Source: Chloroflexota bacterium (lineage in GTDB: Bacteria; Chloroflexota; UBA6077; SHYK01). From it: a stretch of DNA of 64,000 nt. Below the pieces are notes generated by a model. It ran no database searches, was not told the origin of the DNA, and worked only from the letters and a program-made list of their open reading frames with translations. The stretch is taken from assembly GCA_009692845.1 (NCBI GenBank), contig SHYK01000003.1, forward strand, positions 67,956-131,955, given 5' to 3'. Each line of letters starts with the position of its first letter. The stretch's first letter is position 1. The translations under genes were made by a program, and so were the position numbers. Positions 5,392-13,771 of the stretch are shown one piece after another.

Positions 5392-7773
5392 TTAAACCGC
5401 CGACCGCAGGCTTCCGACCTCCACCAGCACTCGATCGAAATGTTCGACCGAAAGGCGGGGCTCGGCATCGTAGCCGGTCTCAGTTAGTGCCTCCAGCTTG
5501 GCCCTCTGGCACAAAAAGGCAAGGTCCGCGCCCGAAAATGCTTCGGTGACGGAAGCCAGGTGCTGGACGATGCCGTCCGCATCCTGACCGGGGGCGAAGC
5601 GGACCGAGCGCAAGTGAACCCGCAGAATTTCTGCCCGGTCAGCCTGGTCGGGTAGGCCCACGTACAGATGCATGCCGAGCCGGCCGGGTCGGAGGATCGA
5701 AGGATCCACCCTGGGAACGTGGTTCGTCGCGCCAATCACCACCACCTGGGTGCGCTCCTCCATGCCGTCCAGCTCGGAAAGCAACTGGTTCACCACCCGC
5801 TGAGGCGCGCGGGTGCCCTCACCCTCACCGGTATCCCGGGTACCGGCGATGGCGTCGAGCTGGTCGAAGAAGATGATGCAGGGCGCGGCCCGGCGAGCCA
5901 CTTCGAAAATGTGACGGACGCTCTCCTCGGATGCGCCGAGCCACTGAGAGAAAAGCTCCGGGCCCTGGATGGCAATGAAGTTGACGCCGATCTCGCGAGC
6001 AATCGCCTTCGCGAGCAGGGTCTTGCCGCTGCCGGGCGGCCCATAGAGCAGCACCCCGACGGTAGTGGCCAGGCCGAGCCGAGCAAAAGCCTCCGGGTGG
6101 CGGAGCGGGGTTTCGAGCAGATCGCGCAGGCGCTGCTTGATCGAAGCGAGCCCGCCGATGTCGTCCCACGTTGTGGTCGGCACCGATATGAGCGATTCCC
6201 GGAGGGAAGCGGGCCGCACCTTGGCCAGGGCGGTCTCGAAGTCGGCCTTGGTGATGATGAGATCTTCTGAGGCCGGATAGGTCGCCAGAGAGGGACTGTC
6301 GATGAACCGCTGGGAGGCGCGTCTCAGCGCGTTGAGCCCCGCTTCCCGAGCGAGCTCCATCACATCCGCACCCACATAGCCGTAGGCCCGGGCAGCCACC
6401 TCGGGGAGCGCCGCGATGGCGTCGGGCGCCAGGGGCATATCTCGCGTTTGCACCCGAAGAATCTCCTCCCGGGCCTGGGGGGAGGTCGAAGGAAAGTAGA
6501 CCTCGCGATCGAAGCGTCCGGCCCTGCGCAGGGCGGGATCGATCGCCTCGATCCGATTGGTGGTCCCGATCACCATGACCGATTCGGCGCGCTGGAGCCC
6601 GTCCATGAGCGAAAGCAACTGGGTTACCGCGCGGGTGTCCGAAAAGCTGGCGGTCGTGCCGCGGCGGGGGGCAATCGCGTCGAGCTCATCGACGAAGATG
6701 ATCGAAGGTGGCTTGAGAGTTGCTTCCCGGAACACAGTTCGGAGGTTCTCCTCGGTCTCGCCGCTGAAGGTGCCCACGATCTCGGGACCGTTGATGTAGT
6801 AAAAGTGGGCGTTGACCTCATTGGCGACGCTGCGGGCCAGGAGAGTTTTCCCGGTACCGGGAGCACCGTAAAAAATGACGCCGCGGGGTGGGTGCATGCC
6901 GAGTTGGCGATAGACCTGGGGGAAAAGCAGGGGCAGCTCTACGAACTCTCGGACGGCCCGGATCTGCTCCTGGAGGCCGCCAACGTCTTCATAGGTCGTG
7001 TCCAGCACGGTTTCGGCGCGGGAGCTGTTTTGATGTTGGTGGCCACCTTCTTCATGGGTGTGATCGTGAGCCATCTCCAAGTAGAGGGCTGTCTCGGTCG
7101 TGAAGATCGCCTCGCCTTCAGTTAATCGGGGGCTCTGCCCCCGAACCCCCGAGACGCTGTGCACTTCATAAGTGATGCCGGCCAGGGCGCCGGTCGGCTT
7201 CGCATAAAGTAGGGTGCCTTCGCGGAGGGGCGTGCCATCGCGGGAGAGCAGCTCCTTGAGTTGCGTTCTCAGGGCAACCGTATCAAGCATGGACACGTCC
7301 ATCCCAGGAACCAGCACCACCTGGCTGGCCGGTGGCAGCTCAACCCGCTCGATCGATACTTCCTCGTGCGGATAGGCCTTCAGGTTCTGGCGAGCAAAGC
7401 GATCGAAGCGAATGGTGCGGCTTACGTCCTCTGGATGCGCTCCGATCACCCGGGTTAGCGCACTGCGCTCGCGCTCGGTAGTGATTCTGATGATGTCGCC
7501 GACCTCAATGTGGAGGGCGTGCATGAGCTCGGCGCTGAGCAAGGCGGCGGCGATCCGGGCGTCTCGATAATCGATTGGCTTGGGGTCGACTATGGCTTGG
7601 GCAGTCCCAGGCGCGGAGGGCTGATGGTCATCGTCGTGAGCGTGGGCGAGCCCCTGAGCGTGGAGCTCTTCGTGGCTTAGAGGCTGGCCGTCGTGGTCAT
7701 GGGTATGGGGCAGTCCCTGGGCATGGATCTCCTCATGGGTCAAGGAGTGTGGCTCGTCATGAGGATGGGCCAT
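5392..7773 (-). CDS. CDC48/VCP-like double AAA+ ATPase 1
   Basis: A 793-residue relative of CDC48/p97, which unfolds proteins or remodels complexes as a hexamer. Order of parts: a His-rich N-terminus with a duplicated HEE-HAQGL-H unit (about 15-55), a CDC48-type N-domain (about 65-230), a His-rich linker AHDHTHEEGGHQHQ (about 235-250), domain D1 with GAPGTGKT (about 303) and IIFVDE, and domain D2 with GPPGSGKT (about 578) and IIFFDQ. In D2 the catalytic Walker B Glu is Gln (codon at 5860-5862). D1 looks complete, including its arginine-finger region. ATG 7773 is chosen because GGAGG precedes it by 8 bases. A GC-rich hairpin repeat is inserted in frame at about 7125-7155. The paralogue lies at 18883. 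Confidence 0.9.
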   Translation of the reverse strand: MAHPHDEPHSLTHEEIHAQGLPHTHDHDGQPLSHEELHAQGLAHAHDDDHQPSAPGTAQAIVDPKPIDYRDARIAAALLSAELMHALHIEVGDIIRITTERERSALTRVIGAHPEDVSRTIRFDRFARQNLKAYPHEEVSIERVELPPASQVVLVPGMDVSMLDTVALRTQLKELLSRDGTPLREGTLLYAKPTGALAGITYEVHSVSGVRGQSPRLTEGEAIFTTETALYLEMAHDHTHEEGGHQHQNSSRAETVLDTTYEDVGGLQEQIRAVREFVELPLLFPQVYRQLGMHPPRGVIFYGAPGTGKTLLARSVANEVNAHFYYINGPEIVGTFSGETEENLRTVFREATLKPPSIIFVDELDAIAPRRGTTASFSDTRAVTQLLSLMDGLQRAESVMVIGTTNRIEAIDPALRRAGRFDREVYFPSTSPQAREEILRVQTRDMPLAPDAIAALPEVAARAYGYVGADVMELAREAGLNALRRASQRFIDSPSLATYPASEDLIITKADFETALAKVRPASLRESLISVPTTTWDDIGGLASIKQRLRDLLETPLRHPEAFARLGLATTVGVLLYGPPGSGKTLLAKAIAREIGVNFIAIQGPELFSQWLGASEESVRHIFEVARRAAPCIIFFDQLDAIAGTRDTGEGEGTRAPQRVVNQLLSELDGMEERTQVVVIGATNHVPRVDPSILRPGRLGMHLYVGLPDQADRAEILRVHLRSVRFAPGQDADGIVQHLASVTEAFSGADLAFLCQRAKLEALTETGYDAEPRLSVEHFDRVLVEVGSLRSAV
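7125..7155. repeat. GC-rich hairpin repeat inside the AAA+ ATPase 1 gene
   Basis: TCGGGGGCTCTGCCCCCGA followed by ACCCCCGAG matches the intergenic GGGGCTCTGCCCC repeats at 9010, 9060, 17543 and 17593. Here it is translated as roughly SGVRGQSPRL, between the N-domain and the His-rich linker. The paralogue at 18883 has a shorter segment at this point (HSV followed by QEGGEG). Confidence 0.65.
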
Positions 7774-7810
7774 GCCTGGTGCCTCCACTTGGGAAGCTCA
7801 ATTGTCGCAT

Positions 7811-7850
7811 AGAACGGGGAAGGCCCGGCTGCCCTGGCCTTCCCCGTTCT
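7811..7850 (-). terminator. 15-bp perfect hairpin after cupin 1
   Basis: AGAACGGGGAAGGCC and GGCCTTCCCCGTTCT are perfectly complementary around a 10-base loop. It lies between the end of cupin 1 (7889) and the start of ATPase 1 (7773), both on the minus strand, and probably ends the cupin transcript. No U-run follows. Confidence 0.6.
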
Positions 7851-7888
7851 CGGATGTGCGGGATTGATCGGGCTTGCGCCCGCTGATT

Positions 7889-8986
7889 CTACCGGCTCGC
7901 GGTTGCGCCTTCTCGGGCCTGGAGGGTCTCCCACTCGGGACAGGGCTCCAGGTCGACGGACTGATACCCCATCCATTCGAAGGCGGTGTTGCAGCCGGTC
8001 AGGAATTTGGCCGGCTGGGTGGGATCGGTGTTGAAGTGCTGGTAGACCATGTTCTGGGGAATCCACATGAAGTCGCCGGCCTTCCATTCCCAACGGGTCG
8101 GCTCGAGCGAGATTCGGGCATAGAACTGGTCCGCGATCTCGACCGCGACGTCCCAATGGAGGGAGTAGCCGCTTCCTTCGAGGAAGTAGATGAAGTTGTC
8201 TGCCATGTCCCAGCGCTTGCCGCTGTGGCTGGCGGCCGGGATGTCCTGCAGATGAGCGGTGGTCGCCTTGATGCGCAGCGGCACCCCGCTACCGGCGATC
8301 TTGCGCATGTGGCCGTGCTGGTTCCATTCCCAGGGGGTCATGTCCGGCTTCAGGACCTTGACGTGCCCGCTGAGATCTTCCGCCCGTCGTCCGACATGCC
8401 AGGCAGTACGAGGGCCTCGCTTATCGAGATCCGGTGGCTTGTACCCGATCTCACCCTGCTGCTGGAGGCCCAAAAAGAGCCACATCGGCTTGGCTTTGAA
8501 AACGATGGACTCGGCCCAGTCGGTCTGGCTGGCGTTGCAGTGCCAGTGCACGCAGTCGTTGTGTACCGCCACGGCGTCGCCCTTTTCCCAGGGATGCTCC
8601 TCGCCATCGTGCTCTTCCCAGCCGTTCCCCTCCAGAATGTAGAACATCGCCTCATTCTGGTGGCCATGGCCCTCATTCCGACTGCCTGGCGAGACCACTC
8701 GGAAGTGGATGTGCAGGCTCTGGCTGTAGAAGGGCTCGGTGCCGGGATCGATCAGTCGGGTTTCGCCGGGCACGTCGCTGCGGCGCTTCGGGCTGAAGAC
8801 CCGAGGGACGTCCGCGAGCTGCTGGGCGCGGGCCTCGTTCAGGTTGTACTTTAGGCTCTCGATCCCCTTGACGAAGATCCGGCCCCGGCCGGTTCGGTAA
8901 AGGCCGCCGCCTCCCCGTCCGGCGCCCTCGCCCATGATGTTGAGGCGTTCTCGGTCTGACCGCAGGGTCTGTCGTTGTTGAACCAT
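7889..8986 (-). CDS. Two-domain cupin protein 1, gentisate-dioxygenase-like fold
   Basis: A 365-residue bicupin. The first barrel carries GSRNEGHGHQNEAMFYILEG and, later, CVHWHCN, so three His ligands are available. The usual cupin Glu ligand is replaced by Ala, as in gentisate 1,2-dioxygenase-type enzymes. The second barrel (SHSGKRWDM and YQHFN) lacks the full ligand set and is probably structural. I expect an iron-dependent ring-cleaving or related oxygenase, or a metal-binding sensor; the substrate is unknown. The start, ATG 8986, has GGGAGGAGC upstream. Paralogues are at 16450 and 17651, and tandem 51-bp repeats lie just upstream. Confidence 0.8.
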   Translation of the reverse strand: MVQQRQTLRSDRERLNIMGEGAGRGGGGLYRTGRGRIFVKGIESLKYNLNEARAQQLADVPRVFSPKRRSDVPGETRLIDPGTEPFYSQSLHIHFRVVSPGSRNEGHGHQNEAMFYILEGNGWEEHDGEEHPWEKGDAVAVHNDCVHWHCNASQTDWAESIVFKAKPMWLFLGLQQQGEIGYKPPDLDKRGPRTAWHVGRRAEDLSGHVKVLKPDMTPWEWNQHGHMRKIAGSGVPLRIKATTAHLQDIPAASHSGKRWDMADNFIYFLEGSGYSLHWDVAVEIADQFYARISLEPTRWEWKAGDFMWIPQNMVYQHFNTDPTQPAKFLTGCNTAFEWMGYQSVDLEPCPEWETLQAREGATASR

Positions 8987-9000
8987 GTTGCTCCTCCCCT

Positions 9001-9115
9001 ATTGAACTTGGGGCTCTGCCCCAAACCCCGCTAAAGCTCGCTCCGCTCGTGATTTAACTTGGGGCTCTGCCCCAAACCCCGCTAAAGCTCGCTCCGCTCG
9101 TGATTGAACTTGGGG
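9001..9115. repeat. Tandem 51-bp repeats upstream of cupin 1
   Basis: Two nearly identical 51-bp units beginning TTGAACTTGGGGCTCTGCCC, plus the start of a third, fill the gap between the binding protein at 9118 and cupin 1. Each unit holds the GGGGCTCTGCCCC hairpin followed by AAACCCCGC and AGCTCGCTCCGCTCGTG. The same arrangement with a 50-bp unit occurs upstream of cupin 2. Confidence 0.85.
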
Positions 9116-9117
9116 GT

Positions 9118-10833
9118 TTACCGTTGTAGGTCCCAGTCCATGATGTTCCAGGTGCTGTAGCGCTGGACGGCGGGGACCATCCCAGGGCCCTTCACCGCCG
9201 CCGCGGAGACGTGCATATCTCCCTGGTAATAGAGCGGGAAGATCGGCACCTCCTGGCCGATGATGCGGGCGATGCCCAGGGCGGCCTGCTGAACGTCGTT
9301 AATCACCAGAGTTCGGGTCATCTGGTTGTAGAGGTCGTCGATAGCTGGGTTGACGTAGGCTCCATGGTTGTTGCCTACGAACTTGTTGTCGGCGCTCGGA
9401 ATGCGGGCGGAAGTGATCCCGATGTATTGCGGAGCAAGGCCACCGGCGAAGTTCCAGGCTCGAACCATGGTGCCGTGGTAGCCCTCGCCATACTGGGTGG
9501 GCAGATCGACGTTTTTGGCCATCCCTTTAGGCTCTGAGAAGATGCCGACAGCCGACCACATGGACGACATGGTGGTGATCTCCAGGATGTTCGCCCCGGA
9601 TCCGGCGTCGGCGACCGTGTGGTGGGCCAGGATCTCTCCAGCCGCATTTCGGAGCTGGGCACCGGGGGCACGGGTCCACCCGGCCTCAGCCAGGAGCTGG
9701 GACGCGCGAGCGGGATCGTAGGGGTATTTGGGGAGATTCGCCTTGACCGCGAGGTCATAGACGGGGGTGTTCTTCTCGATGTACCAGTCAGCGGTCCCCA
9801 ATAGACCGGACTGAAGCGCCTGGTCGATCTCATTGCGGTCCAGGGCGTGGACCATGGCCTGCCTGACCCGGACGTCCTTCACCCAGGGAGCGCTGGGGTC
9901 TCGGAAATTCAGGTGAACGCTACGGTCACCTTTGGGAATGGCGAGGGTGAGCCCACCGGTGGTGCCCCATTGCTCGCGAATGGCCAGCATCTGGGGAATG
10001 TCGATACCGCTGCCCCCGGGGATGACATCGATGTCACCGGACAGGACACCCGCGACCATCGAGTTGGGGTCAGGCATGTACTTGATGACGAGCCGGTCGA
10101 TCTTGGGCCGCCCGCCGAAATACTGGTCGAAAGCGGCTGCGTCGATGAAGCTTCCCTGGGTGTGGCTGGTGAGCTTGAACGGGCCGAGACCTACCCATCC
10201 ACCAAGCCACAGCGGGCTGTTTTGAAGGGCGGCAATGTCGCCCGTTTCATATAAGGGCTCCATGAGGTGGCGCGGGTAGGGACGGATGCCGCCGGCGACG
10301 TCGCTCTGCCCGGCGCCCATGGTCTGGAACTTCCAGTTCACCGCCAGGGTTTTGGGGTCGGGAGCCTGGAGGCTGCCTATGCTGCGGAGTTCGCCGCGCA
10401 CCGCAGCACTGAACCGGGTGTCCATATCCACTTTGAAGCCAAAGACGAAATCCTCCGCGGTGAGTGGAGTTCCGTCGTGCCAGAACGTGTTGGACTTGAG
10501 CTTCCAGGTGACGGTCATGGTGCCGTCAGGATTCACCTTCCAGTCGTCGCCGTTGACGGTTGGCAGCTTCACCGCCAGGTCGGGAATCGGGTTGCCATTG
10601 ATGTCGTACTTGGTCAAGGCAGCATGAAAAATGAAATGATGGCTGGCCGTCAGCAGGTTGTCCGGCTCGCGCCCCAGGATGCCCATGTGGAGCACCTTGG
10701 GCGGACCAGCCACCGCGCCTGGCCCGGTGGTGGACTCGCGAGTGGCGGACGGCGGCGCGCAGGCAATCAGGAAGGGCAAAATGACCAGTGGCAAAAGAAC
10801 GCGCTTCAGGCTCGTGCGAGGTTGGTAACTCAT
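9118..10833 (-). CDS. ABC transporter solute-binding lipoprotein 1 (family 5)
   Basis: A 571-residue member of the peptide/nickel (DppA/OppA) binding-protein family. The N-terminus has a lipoprotein signal with lipobox LIAC at about residue 24, so the protein should be membrane-tethered on the outer face. Family features include the WHDGTPLTAEDFVFGF block, the DVRVRQAMVHALDR block and a final WNIMDWDLQR. Start ATG 10833 is fixed by AGGAGG seven bases upstream; the longer frame to 10956 is unnecessary. No permease or ATPase genes are nearby. The ligand cannot be predicted: relatives bind peptides, nickel chelates, sugars or opines. Confidence 0.9.
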   Translation of the reverse strand: MSYQPRTSLKRVLLPLVILPFLIACAPPSATRESTTGPGAVAGPPKVLHMGILGREPDNLLTASHHFIFHAALTKYDINGNPIPDLAVKLPTVNGDDWKVNPDGTMTVTWKLKSNTFWHDGTPLTAEDFVFGFKVDMDTRFSAAVRGELRSIGSLQAPDPKTLAVNWKFQTMGAGQSDVAGGIRPYPRHLMEPLYETGDIAALQNSPLWLGGWVGLGPFKLTSHTQGSFIDAAAFDQYFGGRPKIDRLVIKYMPDPNSMVAGVLSGDIDVIPGGSGIDIPQMLAIREQWGTTGGLTLAIPKGDRSVHLNFRDPSAPWVKDVRVRQAMVHALDRNEIDQALQSGLLGTADWYIEKNTPVYDLAVKANLPKYPYDPARASQLLAEAGWTRAPGAQLRNAAGEILAHHTVADAGSGANILEITTMSSMWSAVGIFSEPKGMAKNVDLPTQYGEGYHGTMVRAWNFAGGLAPQYIGITSARIPSADNKFVGNNHGAYVNPAIDDLYNQMTRTLVINDVQQAALGIARIIGQEVPIFPLYYQGDMHVSAAAVKGPGMVPAVQRYSTWNIMDWDLQR

Positions 10834-11002
10834 ACTACGACCTCCTACTTGAGAAGAATGGCGGCTCGCACAGGTCAGCCTTCGATAATGATCCCTCCTG
10901 CGGCCTCGGGCCCAAATGGTTGGGAAGCTCACCGATTCCGGCGATGCTATCAGCAACCCTAGTGACCGTCAAGGAATTCTTACGGGGCCCTTAGCAGGGA
11001 CG

Positions 11003-11413
11003 CTACTCGGGTTGCTCATCTCGCATGAATTCGTCGTAATTCCGAGACACGTCGGCCTGGGTGCGGCGTTGCTCGGGGGTCCACCAGGTCTTGACAAAAG
11101 CCAGGATGGCGGGCACATCGTCATTGGTCAGGCGATCCCCATAGGGTGGCATGCGCCCCCCCGGCTTGCCGTGCAGGATCCAATCGGTGAGCTGAGGATC
11201 GGGGTGATGCCAGGTGTGACCATGCTCATTATGGGGTGGCGCCCCGCTGGCGTTGATCAGCGCGTCGCGGTCGCCATGACACCCCAGGCAGTTACGGGAA
11301 TAGAGCTCGCCACCTCGGAATTCGAGCTGTCGGGTGGCGGCTTCGGCGCGGTTCTCCCCGATGACGGAGCATGCGCTCATGACCTGAGTGGCGACGAAGA
11401 TGGCCAAAACCAT
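11003..11413 (-). CDS. Mono-haem cytochrome c-type lipoprotein
   Basis: A 136-residue exported protein. The N-terminus is a hydrophobic signal ending in a lipobox-like VMSAC. One haem c motif, CLGCH, lies at about residue 43, and a Met in GRMPPYGD is the likely sixth ligand, as in class I cytochrome c/cytochrome cbb3-type domains. The C-terminal helix reads DDVPAILAFVKTWWTP. It would carry electrons outside the membrane. It lies at the end of a run with the small membrane protein (11513) and binding protein 2 (12008). ATG 11413 is preferred over upstream TTG 11452, which falls inside a long inverted repeat. Confidence 0.85.
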   Translation of the reverse strand: MVLAIFVATQVMSACSVIGENRAEAATRQLEFRGGELYSRNCLGCHGDRDALINASGAPPHNEHGHTWHHPDPQLTDWILHGKPGGRMPPYGDRLTNDDVPAILAFVKTWWTPEQRRTQADVSRNYDEFMRDEQPE

Positions 11414-11422
11414 TCCACCACG

Positions 11423-11485
11423 TACCAGAACCGAACAGGGGAGATCCGCCAATCCATGGCGGATCTCCCCTGTTCGGTTCTGGTA
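11423..11485. terminator. Perfect 29-nt inverted repeat between two genes
   Basis: Arms at 11423-11451 and 11457-11485 are perfectly complementary around a five-base ATCCA loop. It lies after the stop of the gene at 11513 and ten bases before the ATG of the cytochrome gene. It could end the upstream transcript, or form an attenuator or stabiliser for the cytochrome mRNA. A similar 26-nt element lies at 16373. Confidence 0.7.
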
Positions 11486-11512
11486 GCTAGGACTCAGGCC
11501 CGCTGGCCCAAG

Positions 11513-11965
11513 CTACAGGTCGACTGCGCCATCGCAAGGCTGCAGGACGACTGGAACGCCTTCCAACGATGCGGGAAATTCCGTTGCATAGTTTTCATGG
11601 AACACGATGATGGCCGGGGCGCCGTTCGAGTCCCGCCCGACGGATACGCCGTTTACGCCTTCCATCTTGAGCAGGTCCCGCTTGTGACGGTCGAGTACGG
11701 CCGGGGCGGGTGCCAGCGCGGTCAGCTCTTCGGCGGTGAACCCGTATTTCAGAGTCGGACCGTCATTGGTCACGGTGGCCACCCCTGACTCGCCCCGGGA
11801 AGCGCCAAACGGCCCGGCGATTACGGCAAGGCCGGCCGTCAGGAGAATGATTCCTGCGAGCACCGCCGCTCCCAGCACGGCAGTCCTAGGGGTCACCCGA
11901 GGAGGGTTGCGCCAAGCCAGGCTCGTCAAGAGCGAGGCGGGCCGCATCGTGGATAGAGAAATCAT
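11513..11965 (-). CDS. Single-pass membrane protein of unknown function
   Basis: A 150-residue protein with one hydrophobic segment at about residues 27-50 and a soluble C-terminal part. That part holds MEGVNGVSVGRDSNGAPAIIVF, resembling the short domain that precedes some secreted proteases and reads as a conserved beta-alpha module of unknown role. Its only Cys is near the C-terminus (LQPC). Start ATG 11965 has GAGGAGC upstream. It sits 42 bases after binding protein 2 and before the haem protein on the same strand, so the three may form one transcription unit interrupted by the hairpin at 11423. Confidence 0.65.
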   Translation of the reverse strand: MISLSTMRPASLLTSLAWRNPPRVTPRTAVLGAAVLAGIILLTAGLAVIAGPFGASRGESGVATVTNDGPTLKYGFTAEELTALAPAPAVLDRHKRDLLKMEGVNGVSVGRDSNGAPAIIVFHENYATEFPASLEGVPVVLQPCDGAVDL

Positions 11966-12007
11966 GACTGAAGCTCCTCTCCGAGAGAATGGTAATACGG
12001 GGCCATG

Positions 12008-13771
12008 CTATTTCATGTCCCACTGATAGATGTTGAACGAGCTATCGACAACCAGGGTCGGCCGACGCTTGATGCCGGTGACGCCCTCTCGCACCGCCAG
12101 GCCCTGCGGGTTCTCGAATAGCGGGATAGATGGGAGCTCGTCGGTGAGGATCTTGAGCATCTGGAGCTGGAGGTCTTGGCGCTCGGGGGCCTTGAGGGTG
12201 ATCTCACTCCTGGCGAAGAGCGCGTCGTAGGTGGGGTTGGAATAGGCGTGCCCGTTGGTTCCGGTCCAGCGGTTCTCTTCGGTCGGGATCTGGGATGAGA
12301 TGAAGCTATTGTAACCGGCTCGAATGGTCCAGATGAGTCGACTGCTGGTCCCCTGTCCATTGAGCGCGTTGAACTTCCGCACATCGGCGGTCGAGGTACC
12401 GGCGGGTGCGGTGGGTAGGGGGTGCGAAGCCTGGATGCCCTCGGCTTGCAGCTCTCCCACGATCGCCAGGCTCTCCTGAACGTCATTCGAATCGGCAGTT
12501 GCGAGCCGACAGCAGGTGAAGGGGACCGTCTCCCCAGCGGCGTTCCGAAGGAGCTTGTCGGGTCCGCGGGTCCAGCCGGCTTCGGCGAAGAGGCGCTCGG
12601 ACCGGGTGGGGTCGTAGGGGTACTTCGTCATGCTCCGTTGCTCAGCGATCTTGTAGAGCGGATCGTTGGAGAGGATGAAGTATTCGGCGGTCTTGGTGAG
12701 GCCGGACTGCAGCGATTGGACCAGGTTCTGCTCACGATTCATGCCGTAGATCATGGCTTGCCGGAAACGTAAGTCTTTGACCCAGGGGGCGTTCGGGTCG
12801 CGCCACTTGAGCGTAAGATAGCGGGTCGAGTTGGGTTCGGTATAGGCCTTACCCTTGTCCTGCCACTGCTTCTGGAGGGCTCCGATCTGCTCGGGTCCGA
12901 GCATCCCTCCGCCGGGTACGAGATCGATCGCGCCGGCGAGCACGCGGGCGACGACGGTATTGACGTCACCGACCCAATGGACGATCACGCGATCGATCTT
13001 TGGGCGGCCGAGCACGAACCGATCGAAGGCCTCGGTTTCGATGTGGCTGCCCACTTCCACACGGGTCAAGCGGAAGGGTCCCAGGCCCACCCAGCCAGCA
13101 TTCCAGAGGGGAGAATTCTCAACCGCCGGATAGTCTCCGGACTTATAGATGGCCTCGAGGAGGTGGCGGGGGATGACCGGAATTCCCTCGGTGCCGTTGG
13201 CATTTGCCCAGAACGACGGCTCCTTCCAGTTCACGACGAGGGTCTGGGGGTCGGGTGCTCGTACGCTAGAGATCTTGAGCAGCTCACCCAACTCTGAGAT
13301 GGTGAGCTCCTTGGTCAGCACGACCTGAAGGCCGAACACCCAGTCCTCGGATGAGACGGGGGTGCCATCGTGCCAGACCAGGTTGGGCTTGAGCTTCCAG
13401 GTGACCTCCATCGTGCCGTCGGGGTTGACTTTCCAGTCTCCATCGTCGAGGGATGGGACCTTCTGGGCCAGGTGGGGGACGATCACGTTGTCGTCTTCAA
13501 AGTTGGTCAAGTTGGTGTGGAGGATGTGCCAGCGCTCGTAGTTCAAGGTACTGGCGCCGGTGGGGCGGCCATAGATTAGCAGTGTCTCTGGCTCGCCCTG
13601 CATGGCCATATTGAGGATTTTAGGGGCCGTTCGCGCGGTTCCTGCGCTTGCCCCAGGGTTCGTTGATTCTCCCGACGGACCGCAGGCTACGAGTAACAAG
13701 ACTGTGGCCATGGTGGCCCAGGCCATGCGTGGGAGGGCGTGCGGCCGCCGGTGGTTGGGTAGCTTCGTCAC
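12008..13771 (-). CDS. ABC transporter solute-binding lipoprotein 2 (family 5)
   Basis: A 587-residue paralogue of the proteins at 9118 and 14477. The signal peptide ends in the lipobox LLVAC, placing the lipid-modified Cys near residue 29. Shared blocks include DGDWKVNPDGTMEVTWKLKP, WHDGTPVSSEDWVFGLQ, RFRQAMIYGMNRE and a final FNIYQWDMK. The start is GTG 13771, with AGGAAGGAG seven bases upstream; the extra N-terminal stretch to 13939 is an artefact of the open frame. The gene faces a MarR regulator across a 139-bp divergent promoter region, so that regulator may control it. The ligand is unknown. Confidence 0.9.
   Translation of the reverse strand: MTKLPNHRRPHALPRMAWATMATVLLLVACGPSGESTNPGASAGTARTAPKILNMAMQGEPETLLIYGRPTGASTLNYERWHILHTNLTNFEDDNVIVPHLAQKVPSLDDGDWKVNPDGTMEVTWKLKPNLVWHDGTPVSSEDWVFGLQVVLTKELTISELGELLKISSVRAPDPQTLVVNWKEPSFWANANGTEGIPVIPRHLLEAIYKSGDYPAVENSPLWNAGWVGLGPFRLTRVEVGSHIETEAFDRFVLGRPKIDRVIVHWVGDVNTVVARVLAGAIDLVPGGGMLGPEQIGALQKQWQDKGKAYTEPNSTRYLTLKWRDPNAPWVKDLRFRQAMIYGMNREQNLVQSLQSGLTKTAEYFILSNDPLYKIAEQRSMTKYPYDPTRSERLFAEAGWTRGPDKLLRNAAGETVPFTCCRLATADSNDVQESLAIVGELQAEGIQASHPLPTAPAGTSTADVRKFNALNGQGTSSRLIWTIRAGYNSFISSQIPTEENRWTGTNGHAYSNPTYDALFARSEITLKAPERQDLQLQMLKILTDELPSIPLFENPQGLAVREGVTGIKRRPTLVVDSSFNIYQWDMK

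Noticed and set aside
6448-7125. Plus-strand frames opposite AAA+ ATPase 1 (also 5668-6270)
   Set aside because: Shadows of a clear AAA+ gene; no ribosome sites or motifs.
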